Positions 7,171-14,950 of a stretch of DNA of 33,733 nt are shown piece by piece; the first letter of the stretch is position 1; each line of letters starts with the position of its first letter. A program made the translations under genes and the position numbers. This DNA is from Nitrosopumilus sp. D6 (GTDB lineage Archaea; Thermoproteota; Nitrososphaeria; Nitrososphaerales; Nitrosopumilaceae). Below the pieces are notes generated by a model. It made no database searches. It had not been told where the DNA came from and worked only from the letters and a program-made list of their open reading frames with translations. The stretch covers positions 1-33,733 of the forward strand of contig RHFD01000030.1 in NCBI GenBank assembly GCA_003724325.1. The letters run 5' to 3'.

Positions 7171-8490
7171 ATGGCAGGATCACAAAAAGAGTCTTATAAA
7201 AAAATTTTCGCAAAGATAAAGGAGCATCACACGTGGTTTGCAAACTCGATTCCGCTCATCGCAAGCGAGAACATACCCAGTCCGGCAGTCCGGGAGGCGA
7301 TAGTCTCGGACTTTGGAAACCGGTATGCAGAGGGCTGGCCCGGAGAGCGGGTGTATGCCGGGTGCACGTACATTGATGATGTAGAGTTTGAGTGCATAAA
7401 GCTTGCAAAGAGACTCTACAAGGCAAAATTTGCAGACGTGCGTCCCATCTCCGGCGTGGTTGCAAACCTTGTGATATATTCAGCATTCTCAAATCCCGGG
7501 GATGTAATGCTGGCGCCATCAATTCCCGCCGGCGGCCACATCTCACATGGTAAAAAGGAGCATTCCGGGACTGCGGGGCTGGTTCACGGGCTGGATATCG
7601 AGTTCTACCCGTTTGATGCACAAGAGATGACCATTGATGTGGACAAGACAAAGAAAAAAGTAGCCGAGCTCAAAAAAAGCGGGCGTCTTGCCAAGATTGC
7701 AATGTTTGGCGGCTCGTTGTTTTTGTTTCCGCATCCCGTCAAGGAGCTGTCGGATTTTCTAAAAGGGTATGGTGTGCACATTAACTATGACGCGGCTCAT
7801 GTGGCTGGACTGATTGCAGGTGGTAGATTTCAGAATCCACTGCGCGAAGGAGCAGACACGATGACCATGAGCACCCACAAGACGCTGTTTGGCCCGCAGG
7901 GGGGGCTGGTTCTGGGATCCGAAGAACACGCCGAGCAGATCAAAAAGGCGACGTTTCCGGGACTTACAAGCAGCCACCACATCAACAACATGGCAGCAAA
8001 GGCAGTCGCATTTGCAGAGGCGCTCGAGTTTGGCAAGGCGTATGCAGACCAGGTCATAAAAAACGCAAAGACACTTGCAGTAGCTCTGAGTGATGCGGGA
8101 TTCAAGGTGCTGGGGGAGCGCAGGGGGTTTACAGAATCTCACCAGATAGCAGTCAACGTGTTGGATTACTCTGATGGGGGAAAGGTAGAGGCAGATCTTG
8201 AAAAGGCAAACATTATAGTAAACAGGCAGCTTATTCCCGGAGACATAAAGGCGGGAAGAAACTATTTCCATCCCGGGGGAATCAGGCTGGGTGTCTCTGA
8301 GATTACACGGTTGGGAATGAAAAAGGATCAAATGTGTGAGATTGCAGGCCTGATAAGGCAGGTGGTCATTGAAAAGAAGGATCCAAAAAAACTGCTGCCA
8401 AGGATAAAGGCGCTCAGAAAAAACTATCAAAAAGTCAGGTTTTGTTTTGACGACAAGCTTGGCGCCTATGAATACGTCAGGCTTCGATGA
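7171..8490 (+). CDS. glyA: Serine hydroxymethyltransferase
   Basis: A 439-residue PLP enzyme that interconverts serine and glycine and passes the one-carbon unit to a tetrahydropterin. Motifs: IPLIASENIPSPAVREA, then the substrate loop GNRYAEGWPGERVYAGC, SGVVANLVIYSAF, the aspartate that contacts the PLP ring nitrogen in NYDAAHVAGLIAGG, and the Schiff-base lysine near residue 236 in TMSTHKTLFGPQGG. Archaeal enzymes may use a modified folate or methanopterin; the sequence does not decide this. The stop is directly adjacent to the stop of the convergent PolD large-subunit gene (no spacer). Confidence 0.96.
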   Translation: MAGSQKESYKKIFAKIKEHHTWFANSIPLIASENIPSPAVREAIVSDFGNRYAEGWPGERVYAGCTYIDDVEFECIKLAKRLYKAKFADVRPISGVVANLVIYSAFSNPGDVMLAPSIPAGGHISHGKKEHSGTAGLVHGLDIEFYPFDAQEMTIDVDKTKKKVAELKKSGRLAKIAMFGGSLFLFPHPVKELSDFLKGYGVHINYDAAHVAGLIAGGRFQNPLREGADTMTMSTHKTLFGPQGGLVLGSEEHAEQIKKATFPGLTSSHHINNMAAKAVAFAEALEFGKAYADQVIKNAKTLAVALSDAGFKVLGERRGFTESHQIAVNVLDYSDGGKVEADLEKANIIVNRQLIPGDIKAGRNYFHPGGIRLGVSEITRLGMKKDQMCEIAGLIRQVVIEKKDPKKLLPRIKALRKNYQKVRFCFDDKLGAYEYVRLR

Positions 8491-11400
8491 CTAGTAGTCA
8501 GTGAGTAGCGCCTGGTCGCCGCTGCTCTTGCCAAATACCAGCTCGATCTCATCAGAGAGCGCGTGGATTCTTCCGCGCTGGTATGCCCCCACGTCATACT
8601 TGTCTACAAGCCTCTTTGCAAGCTTTAGATATTTTTCAATTGACGGGCGCGTTATGGTCGGAATAAGATCCCGGCCGCATGTGCATGTCTGGATGAGTGG
8701 CACGCGCCTGTATGACGTGCCACAGTTAGTACACCTGAATTTTTGCCGGGCATATGCCCTGAGGTTTCCCATTATGTCGGGGACTAGATGTGTAGAGATG
8801 ACGTTTGAGACAATTTCTGACGTGTTTACAACATTGATCAACTCTGCGTTTTTTATCTGCATGTCAAACTTGTCAAGCATTGAGCCAAGCGTCGAGTATG
8901 CGCTGCGCGACTTTGACGTGGTCAGAGACGATGTCGTGTGCGTAAAGAAATAGTCACAGAACTGCCTTTTTGTATCTAGGTGCGACTTTATCATGTCTAC
9001 AGAAGAGATGTCTGCAGCCTTGGGAGCCTCTAGTGTAGACTCGAAGAACTCGAGCGGAAACGACTTTACCACCTCTAGGTTGTGCGCCTGCGACTGGGAC
9101 TCGTACGGCATGACTAGCGGTTGCACAAGCAACGGCGCATCCATCAGTCCCCCGATTCTGTCGGAGAGAAACTGTCTTGAAAAGTTCAGCAGGCTGTCCA
9201 TTAGTAGCATTATCGAGTCTGCGTCCCCGTCGGCATCCCGCCTCTTTGCAGAATGCCAGTTGGGGGTTCCAAAGCAGACATGCGTCTCTGTATACCCGAC
9301 TATCCGCCCCACTATTCCCACAGACGTGTGTGGTGCAAGACCGATTACCAGATGACCTACAAGATCCTCTTGGTTTTTTACGTTATAGAATGCTTTCTGG
9401 CCGTAAAACTTTTTCAGGAGCGTGTCGATGTATTTGGAGGTAGAGACGAGATACGAGCCGCTCTCATATGGGATTATCACGTCTTGCATTAGCAGCTCTA
9501 CTGTCTGATCCGGATCCTCAAGCGGCCTGCCGTCTATATCATGCAGGTATCCCATCTCGCGCAGCCTTTGTACCGGCGTTCCTATCCATGACGGCTTGAA
9601 TTGGGTAAGCGGCGAGTTTGTCGCATCAAACCTGACTGTTCCATCCTTGAATACTGAGAGTCCGTAGCTTTGGCGCACAAGCCCCTTTTCAAGCGGCTCG
9701 GCGATCCTGTCCTGGTTGATGAGATCCTTGACACCTTTGAAGGGCTCCTGGGCGCGGATTTCGATGCGCTCTTGCGCCATGACTAGCTCGGCCTTTAATG
9801 GAAACTTTTGGTACGTGTGCGCGACTGCCCTGCGCCCACATTCCTCGCAGTACGGTTCCTCAGTTGCCCTTTTGCATTTCACACAACTATAAGACATGGT
9901 AGTCTTGGTGTTGCATTTGGGGCATCGTATTCCAAGGGAGAGGCTCCCGCATTTTTCACAGTGCCTGTCAGAAATGTTTGCAAAAAAATTCTCCGTCCTT
10001 GAGGCCTTTAGAAGATCCCGGGTCGCGCCTCCCTTGTTGCCTACCGGGAACAGTGTATGGGTGGGCGGCTTCATCACCCGGGCGGCGGCCTTTTCGGGCC
10101 TGCCTATACGGACTCCGATGGATGTGGAAAACTTGGGCCTGATCCGGATCCCGGAGGACTCGGAGATGGCATCAGGTACGGATGCTCCAGACGCCGGCTT
10201 TTTTTTAAACAGCAGATTATAAAAAATTCCGGACTCTGTCTCTGCTAAAAGTATGCTCGCATCCCTTACCGTGTGCGGAACTCCGAGTTTTTCCAGTATT
10301 TTTTTGGCGCCTGCAGGGTACTCGATGGAGGCAGCCGTTGTCTTTTGCGGTTCAAGCAACACGGCAAGCTCTTCAGGCGTGATCATGTCCCAAAAATACA
10401 GATATTTCGGATGTAGTGACACCCCGGATTCAAGTGAAAGATGCAGCGCCTCGTCTGCAGTAGGAATTTTTTTGAGAAATTCGCCCAGCCGCGCATCAGA
10501 GCCTGCCATGTGCCGCAGTTCTGCCTCCCAGAACTCTTCCACATATCCGGTTGGAACCACCTGGGCGTTGTTCTCTACAAAGTCCCCAAACGAGATCAAG
10601 ATGTCCCCAAGATGCAGAATCTTTTCAATCCTGTTTTTGATCTCCAGTCCATGTCTTATGTCCCGGATCCGTACTACGCTGCCGTCTGTAAGCCGGACAG
10701 TCGGGGTGTCAATTGTATCTACAAAGGCAACAGTGGCGCCCTTGCCGGGAATGTCCGTCTTGATCTGCGTTCCGACGGCAATGGTATGATCCAGTATCTC
10801 TGCAACTACCGGGTGAATTCCCACTGCTGCAAAACCAGTGTTGCACGACCGTCCATATCTGAGCCGGAACCCACCAAGTTTCTTTGGAACAGACAGCACA
10901 GATCTGCCGGCAATTACCTCGCTTAGTCTCTTTGCTCCCGCATCCTCATGATCCCCACCTGTCGGCACTGCGCCCTTGAGATCACCGAGCCACTCCCATC
11001 CGTCAAGATCATATTCCTCGATTCTTTTCAAGAGTTTTTTGGCCCTTCCAATCAGCCCGTCATTGAGTACGCGCAGGGCGCCGCCACGAACCCTGTCTGT
11101 CTTTATGCGCGCCATGGCCCTGTGGTTTACCACCTCGAATGGATCCGTGTCCACCCCGTCAAGCTCTACTGGCAGGTTGGAGATCACATGCTCAATGTCC
11201 TCATCTAGTATGTGAAACTGAAAGCTTGCCTCCCTCTCGTAGATTCGAAGCTCCTCGACAAACCTGCCTGTCTCGTCATCAAAACAGTTGGCCTGAAATT
11301 TTGAGAGCCCGACTGCCTTTCTTACGTGGTCGGCAATAAGCATCGTCACGGCAGACTCTGTACCACCTGCCGATCTCATGGGGCCGGCAATCGATACGGA

Positions 11401-11847
11401 GAGATACTCGCTGCCATCCTTGTTCTTTTTTATCTTTACCTCGTTGATTCCCTGCAGGGGGGCTATGGTCACCCCCTCTGTGACTATTGCTAGACCCACC
11501 CGGACTGCAAGATCCAGCTTTTCTTCCAGGGTGGCATCAGAGGGCAAGTACTTGCCTAGAGCAATCTCCTTGGAGAGCATTAGGGCAGAGAGTTCCTTGC
11601 CGTTTGTAAGTAAAAGCTCCCTCAGAGGCTCTACAATGTCGATCTCGTGCATTTTAGATACCCGTTCGGGCAGATCAAAGGCGATCTTGGGCTCTACTGC
11701 GCCCGACGAGTCAACAAGGGTGGATTTTGCCTTTGCTGCCTTTGCATAAATCTGGTGCGTTCCAGCAGAGAGGCTAGAGTAGTATTTCAGGTAGTGATCC
11801 GGCATTGGGATGTTTTTGATGCGGGAGATTGCGTCGGTTTCAGACAT
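8491..11847 (-). CDS. polC: DNA polymerase D large subunit (DP2)
   Basis: The 1118-residue catalytic subunit of the archaeal replicative polymerase PolD. Motifs: NCFDDETGRFVEELRIYE near residue 187; RSCNTGFAAVGIHPVVAEIL; a zinc ribbon cluster near 628-675 (CEKCG...CPKC...CVKC...CEECG); the active-site aspartates in KRRDADGDADSIMLLMD near 868; and a second zinc site near 1037-1060 (CTNCGTSYRR...CTCGRD). The C-terminus carries the DP1/PCNA-contacting region. Length is normal and no intein is present. The small subunit is encoded at 16133-17575. A minus-strand TATA-like stretch near 11876-11886 sits just upstream, between it and the GGGP synthase gene. Confidence 0.97.
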   Translation of the reverse strand: MSETDAISRIKNIPMPDHYLKYYSSLSAGTHQIYAKAAKAKSTLVDSSGAVEPKIAFDLPERVSKMHEIDIVEPLRELLLTNGKELSALMLSKEIALGKYLPSDATLEEKLDLAVRVGLAIVTEGVTIAPLQGINEVKIKKNKDGSEYLSVSIAGPMRSAGGTESAVTMLIADHVRKAVGLSKFQANCFDDETGRFVEELRIYEREASFQFHILDEDIEHVISNLPVELDGVDTDPFEVVNHRAMARIKTDRVRGGALRVLNDGLIGRAKKLLKRIEEYDLDGWEWLGDLKGAVPTGGDHEDAGAKRLSEVIAGRSVLSVPKKLGGFRLRYGRSCNTGFAAVGIHPVVAEILDHTIAVGTQIKTDIPGKGATVAFVDTIDTPTVRLTDGSVVRIRDIRHGLEIKNRIEKILHLGDILISFGDFVENNAQVVPTGYVEEFWEAELRHMAGSDARLGEFLKKIPTADEALHLSLESGVSLHPKYLYFWDMITPEELAVLLEPQKTTAASIEYPAGAKKILEKLGVPHTVRDASILLAETESGIFYNLLFKKKPASGASVPDAISESSGIRIRPKFSTSIGVRIGRPEKAAARVMKPPTHTLFPVGNKGGATRDLLKASRTENFFANISDRHCEKCGSLSLGIRCPKCNTKTTMSYSCVKCKRATEEPYCEECGRRAVAHTYQKFPLKAELVMAQERIEIRAQEPFKGVKDLINQDRIAEPLEKGLVRQSYGLSVFKDGTVRFDATNSPLTQFKPSWIGTPVQRLREMGYLHDIDGRPLEDPDQTVELLMQDVIIPYESGSYLVSTSKYIDTLLKKFYGQKAFYNVKNQEDLVGHLVIGLAPHTSVGIVGRIVGYTETHVCFGTPNWHSAKRRDADGDADSIMLLMDSLLNFSRQFLSDRIGGLMDAPLLVQPLVMPYESQSQAHNLEVVKSFPLEFFESTLEAPKAADISSVDMIKSHLDTKRQFCDYFFTHTTSSLTTSKSRSAYSTLGSMLDKFDMQIKNAELINVVNTSEIVSNVISTHLVPDIMGNLRAYARQKFRCTNCGTSYRRVPLIQTCTCGRDLIPTITRPSIEKYLKLAKRLVDKYDVGAYQRGRIHALSDEIELVFGKSSGDQALLTDY

Positions 11848-11889
11848 TGTTCTACATGCTATCAGCCGATCTTTATTGTTTTTTAAATA

Positions 11890-12639
11890 CTATTTGTCCC
11901 GGATCGCCCTTGCTATATCCCGGAGTTTTTTGATACTGCCGCCTTTTTCAAGCAGTGTGCCAATTACTAGGGCGTCGGCTCCGGCACGGACCAGACTCTT
12001 TGCAGTCTTTGCCTCCCGGATGCCGCCTCCAACTATCAGAAACCCGTCAAATGTGCGCCTGACAGTCTTGACCATCTCTGGCGTGACAGATGTCTTTGCT
12101 CCAGATCCTGCCTCTAGATACACAAACCTCATGCCCAGAAACTGTGCTGCAAGGGCGTACGCTGCTGCAATCTTTGGCTTTTCAAATGGAATTCCCCGCG
12201 CAGAACCTACAAACCATGCAGACGTCCCCTCGCCTATTACCAGGTATGCGGTGGGCAGCGGCTCGAGGCCGAACTTGAGTACGCTGGGGGCTCCTAGGGC
12301 CTGCGCCTGGGAGATAAAGTAGGGATTCTCCGAGTTCATCAGCGAGCTAAACAGGATCGCGTCTGCATTGGGTACAACCCCGGTCACGTTACCAGGAAAG
12401 AGGATTACGGGAATCTTTGTCTCTTTTTTAATGTCTTTTACCACGCGCGCCATCTCGATCTGATCAGTGGCAGAGGAGCCACCCACGAGTATCGCAGATG
12501 CACCAATTCGCTCCACGTCCCGTGCAAGCTTGCCTGATGTGCCGGGATCAGACACCTCGGAATCAACTAGTACGAATAAGAGTGCCTTTTTCTTCCGCAG
12601 TTCGGACTTTAGGAACGACTCTACCCTGTCTCTAACCAT
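11890..12639 (-). CDS. Geranylgeranylglyceryl phosphate synthase
   Basis: This 249-residue TIM-barrel prenyltransferase makes the first ether bond of archaeal lipids, joining geranylgeranyl diphosphate to sn-glycerol-1-phosphate. Visible family features: a substrate aspartate region LLFVLVDSEVSDPG; GASAILVGGSSATD; IPVILFPGNVTGVVPNADAILFSSLMNSENPYF; FVYLEAGSGAKTSV; and phosphate-binding glycines in LIVGGGIREAKTAKSLVRAGADALVIGTLLE. It lies 42 bp upstream of the PolD large-subunit gene on the same strand and may be co-transcribed, although DP2 has its own TATA-like element. It is divergent from the small gene at 12705. Confidence 0.95.
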   Translation of the reverse strand: MVRDRVESFLKSELRKKKALLFVLVDSEVSDPGTSGKLARDVERIGASAILVGGSSATDQIEMARVVKDIKKETKIPVILFPGNVTGVVPNADAILFSSLMNSENPYFISQAQALGAPSVLKFGLEPLPTAYLVIGEGTSAWFVGSARGIPFEKPKIAAAYALAAQFLGMRFVYLEAGSGAKTSVTPEMVKTVRRTFDGFLIVGGGIREAKTAKSLVRAGADALVIGTLLEKGGSIKKLRDIARAIRDK

Positions 12640-12660
12640 GAGGTGGGTTTGTAGGTGCCG

Positions 12661-12671
12661 CTTTAAAGTTT
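12661..12671 (-). promoter_or_regulatory. TATA-like box for GGGP synthase
   Basis: The sequence CTTTAAAGTTT reads AAACTTTAAAG on the minus strand, centred about 27 nt from ATG 12639. The overlapping TTTAATT may serve the divergent gene at 12705 at a slightly long distance. Confidence 0.5.
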
Positions 12672-12704
12672 AATTGGAGTACCAACATACAGAATTGTAT
12701 AGCT

Positions 12705-13067
12705 ATGGACGAGTCTGCCGAGCCCAATTTTAACAACATTCTACGGAAAATCATCAAAAAATCGCTGTTTACAGAGCGACAGATTGAAATTATTTTAAAT
12801 CAGAAGGATCTTCTCAACTCGGAGTTTTCCATCACAAAAGGTGCGTACTATAGGCAGGTGGGGCAGTCTAGAGAGAAACTAGTCTCATTCTTCTATACAG
12901 TCGTGCTTTTACGCAGTCTGGGCATACTTTTACCTGATGACATTGATGTGATATCAAAACTCTCCGAGCAGGTTCGTGTGATAAGTGAGAGTGATTTCTT
13001 TCCAGAAAGAGAGGTAGATGTCATTGATGTGATAGACAATCTCGTCCGCCGTGCGTGCAAACTGTGA
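12705..13067 (+). CDS. Conserved-looking small helical protein, possible DNA-binding
   Basis: This 120-residue soluble protein is predicted mostly helical. A middle segment (LNSEFSITKGAYYRQVGQSREKLVSFFYTVVLLRSLGIL) resembles a helix-turn-helix followed by a helical dimer interface. I recall similar short proteins with a KGAYYRQ motif in thaumarchaeal genomes but cannot name a family. It opens a run of four small genes that leads into the probable replication origin. Its codon use looks more AT-rich than the polymerase genes beside it. A role in transcription or in origin control is inference. Confidence 0.65.
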   Translation: MDESAEPNFNNILRKIIKKSLFTERQIEIILNQKDLLNSEFSITKGAYYRQVGQSREKLVSFFYTVVLLRSLGILLPDDIDVISKLSEQVRVISESDFFPEREVDVIDVIDNLVRRACKL

Positions 13068-13071
13068 CGAG

Positions 13072-13128
13072 TGTGTGAGTATGGGCGCCGTGTGCAGGGA
13101 GGTGTGTGTGATAATATGTGTGAGTATG
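13072..13128. repeat. 12-bp direct repeat in a GT-rich intergenic stretch
   Basis: TGTGTGAGTATG occurs at 13072-13083 and again at 13117-13128, 45 bp apart, within a GT-rich spacer between two small genes. Phased repeats of this kind can be operator sites, but low complexity could also explain them. Confidence 0.6.
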
Positions 13129-13191
13129 TTCATCCAAAATGTGAAATAATATTGTTCAATCACAATAAATCACAATACATGCGTAAATTTT

Positions 13192-13788
13192 GTGATGTTA
13201 GTAGAGATCCCGGATCCTGACGTGATTTTGAGTGTGATTCTGGCGTTCCTGGGCGGCTTGGGCGCGTTGTATCTATTCTACAAGGTGCGCCCGCACATCA
13301 GGTCTGGAAGTAAGACATCTACCATGCCTGACGAGCGGCTTGAATACTATGAAAGGCAGTTAATTGATATGAAGATACGTCTGGATGCCATGGAGATTCA
13401 GGGTGTGGAGCAAAAGACTGGTGATTCGGCCACCGAGTTAAAGGAGATTCTTGGTAGGTTGGCAGCAGGCAGGGTGCAGGGAGGCGCATCCGAGGCAGAA
13501 ACGCCCAAGGTTGTGCCTGAAAAGATCGAGCAGGCACCACCCGTTCTGGTAACTAATTCAAGCCCCACAGACTATGTGTTGCATCTAATCACAGACAAAG
13601 CTATGACGTCACGTGATATACAAGTCACACTAGGCAAAAGCAGGGAGCACACATCACGTCTGATGAAGAGATTGTTTGAGGAGGGTTTTGTAGAAAGGAA
13701 CACGGAGACAAAACCATACACTTACTCTATCACTGAGAAAGGCCGGGTGAGGGCAGGTAAACGCCAGACCAACTCGATTGCTGCATAG
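13192..13788 (+). CDS. Membrane-anchored winged-helix protein with coiled coil
   Basis: This 198-residue protein has an N-terminal membrane anchor (about 11-31, VILSVILAFLGGLGALYLFY), a basic patch, a predicted coiled coil (about 47-95, DERLEYYERQLIDMKIRLDAME), an acidic/proline linker, and a C-terminal winged helix (about 125-190: YVLHLITDKAMTSRDIQVTLGKSREHTSRLMKRLFEEGFVERN). The layout tethers a DNA-binding domain to the membrane through a spacer of adjustable length. The start is GTG 13192 or the adjacent ATG 13195. It lies about 0.7 kb from the probable origin, so a role in origin positioning or local regulation is possible but unproven. Confidence 0.75.
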   Translation: MMLVEIPDPDVILSVILAFLGGLGALYLFYKVRPHIRSGSKTSTMPDERLEYYERQLIDMKIRLDAMEIQGVEQKTGDSATELKEILGRLAAGRVQGGASEAETPKVVPEKIEQAPPVLVTNSSPTDYVLHLITDKAMTSRDIQVTLGKSREHTSRLMKRLFEEGFVERNTETKPYTYSITEKGRVRAGKRQTNSIAA

Positions 13789-13797
13789 TGTGTCAGA

Positions 13798-13810
13798 GGG
13801 ATCGGATCCC
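13798..13810. repeat. 13-bp palindrome after the wHTH stop codon
   Basis: GGGATC-G-GATCCC lies 9 bp after the stop of the membrane-anchored wHTH gene. Related GATCCCGG dyads occur after other genes in this window. Confidence 0.6.
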
Positions 13811-13886
13811 GGGGTTCTCGATGTATGTTTTGGGTGATTTCAAGCCAAAATAAGATGATTTTATGATGAATTATTGTAATTCGAAA

Positions 13887-13896
13887 TTATTAAATT
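13887..13896 (+). promoter_or_regulatory. TATA box for the AbrB-like gene
   Basis: TTATTAAATT is centred about 28 nt before ATG 13920, in an AT-rich stretch. A leaderless transcript fits. Confidence 0.65.
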
Positions 13897-13919
13897 CTCT
13901 ATATTATGATTAATAATAG

Positions 13920-14081
13920 ATGTCAGAAGAAGAGATGGGCGTACTAGTCAAGATCACATCTGCAGGCACCATCTCCATCCCAAAACAGTTCAGAAAGTAC
14001 ATGGACATCCAAAAGGGAGAGTACGTAAAGGTGGTTTTGAGGGGAGACCAGTTGATTGTGAGAAAGGTAACCATATCGTAG
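13920..14081 (+). CDS. AbrB/SpoVT-type swapped-hairpin DNA-binding protein, 53 aa
   Basis: The 53-codon ORF encodes one complete AbrB-like domain: GVLVKITSAGTISIPKQFRKYMDIQKGEYVKVVLRGDQLIVRKV. The family pattern is V.I...G.I.IPK..R..L.I..GD.V.....D.L...K, and it forms a dimeric swapped-hairpin beta-barrel that binds DNA. Such proteins act as transcription regulators or as antitoxins; no toxin-like partner is adjacent, so a regulator is more likely. The next gene on the opposite strand ends 2 nt away. It sits 0.5-0.7 kb from the probable origin. Confidence 0.88.
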   Translation: MSEEEMGVLVKITSAGTISIPKQFRKYMDIQKGEYVKVVLRGDQLIVRKVTIS

Positions 14082-14082
14082 A

Positions 14083-14472
14083 TTATGGGTGTCTTTGTGA
14101 TATTTTGATCGTTTGATACGTCCATTCCCGACCGGTTCTAGTCCTATTTACCCTGCCTTTTGATGAGAATCGTGATAGATAAGTCGATATCACACTCAGT
14201 TTCACAGGCTCGTTGAACTCGTCTTCAAACTTTTCAAGTATGTTTGTAGAGGTGAATTTGCCCATTGGGAAGAACTTGTCTACTACATGCCATATTTTGG
14301 AGCCCACAGAGTTGGGAGCCTGTACTGTTTGGTCATTCTCCTCGATATTCATCAGGTCCAGCATCTCAAAGATCTTTAACACCTTTTCTCTGGTAATGTT
14401 CCCCTCGAGTTTGAGGTTGTAAGAGCCTCCGCTTTGATCCTGCATGTCTATCCTGATGCGTTTTTTTGCCAT
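14083..14472 (-). CDS. Small protein with C-terminal winged-helix-like domain
   Basis: This 129-residue protein starts with a basic beta-rich segment (MAKKRIRIDMQDQSGGSYNLKLEGNI), continues with a helical hinge (REKVLKIFEMLDLMNIEENDQ) and ends with what looks like a winged helix (KIWHVVDKFFPMGKFTSTNILEKFEDEF...KLSVISTYLSRFSSKGRVNRTRTGREWTYQTI). The spacing of helix, turn and wing, and the GREW.Y strand, suggest DNA binding. No family name is recalled. It is transcribed away from the probable origin, and its promoter must lie in the origin region. Confidence 0.7.
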   Translation of the reverse strand: MAKKRIRIDMQDQSGGSYNLKLEGNITREKVLKIFEMLDLMNIEENDQTVQAPNSVGSKIWHVVDKFFPMGKFTSTNILEKFEDEFNEPVKLSVISTYLSRFSSKGRVNRTRTGREWTYQTIKISQRHP

Positions 14473-14630
14473 TTTGGAGATCTACAAAGTTCTAGATTGA
14501 TAGTTTAACGGATCTAGGGAAGTTTGTTAACTGTGGGAGTTGTTAATGTTGACTGCCTAGCCCACGCCTAGGCCTGTTTTTGTTGTTAACAGATGGGTTC
14601 AACCACCCAACCTTAATTGAGTGGTTTTGT

Positions 14631-14658
14631 GCCTAGAGTGGAAATAAGGGGGTCAAAA
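14631..14658 (+). repeat. ORB-like repeat 1
   Basis: This 28-bp element contains AGTGGAAATAAGGGGGTC, close to the archaeal origin recognition box core (CAGTGGAAAC.AA.GGGG). It is identical to the copy at 14693-14720, 62 bp away. Confidence 0.8.
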
Positions 14659-14692
14659 TGACCATATTCACACTGTTAACATCCAGATTCAC

Positions 14693-14720
14693 GCCTAGAG
14701 TGGAAATAAGGGGGTCAAAA
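14693..14720 (+). repeat. ORB-like repeat 2
   Basis: This is the second identical 28-bp ORB-like copy. Its G-run faces the AT-rich segment that could be the duplex unwinding element. Confidence 0.8.
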
Positions 14721-14786
14721 CAGGGTTTTTGGGATGTTTCTTCACATTTGATTAACATTTTGTTAATTTGCAGGCGTGATGGTGAA

Positions 14787-14813
14787 TTGACCCACACACC
14801 TCTCTTTCCACTG
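14787..14813 (-). repeat. Degenerate inverted ORB-like element
   Basis: On the minus strand the element reads CAGTGGAAA, then a GA/GT-rich spacer, then GTGGGTCAA. It matches both ends of the forward ORB-like repeats, with a longer spacer, in the opposite orientation and across the AT-rich dyad from them. Confidence 0.45.
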
Positions 14814-14950
14814 TGTCTTTTTTCATTTTTTTTCTCAGGAAATACCTAAATTAAAAATAATTAATTACAAACTAAACTAGAGTTATTATCAGGTTCTAAA
14901 CACTTCTAATCCATGTATTGGTATGAGAGTAGAAACAATGGTGTGTGGGT

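Larger units (their letters stand above)
14500..14900. other. Probable replication origin (oriC) upstream of orc1/cdc6
   Basis: This gene-free stretch just before orc1/cdc6 holds two identical 28-bp ORB-like repeats in the same orientation, a degenerate inverted ORB-like element on the other side, and an AT-rich stretch between them with the dyad ATTAAC-ATTTT-GTTAAT (14751-14767). The GTTAAC/GTTAAT hexamer recurs at 14526, 14542, 14585, 14675 and 14762, and GCCTAG at 14555, 14566, 14631 and 14693. A further AT-rich block lies at 14815-14880. Origin next to the initiator gene with inverted ORBs around an unwinding element is the known archaeal arrangement. No function other than origin and promoter fits as well. 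Confidence 0.8.

Noticed and set aside
13920-14081. AbrB-like protein as antitoxin of a toxin-antitoxin pair
   Set aside because: The neighbouring gene is convergent, larger and winged-helix-like, with no toxin motif such as PIN or MazF.
14813-14840. Long T tracts near 14817-14835 as a terminator
   Set aside because: No gene ends just upstream on the plus strand; the tracts fit an AT-rich part of the origin/promoter region better.
14658-14849. 62-codon plus-strand ORF in the region before cdc6
   Set aside because: It runs through the ORB-like repeats and the AT-rich dyad, with composition unlike a protein; origin sequence explains it better.
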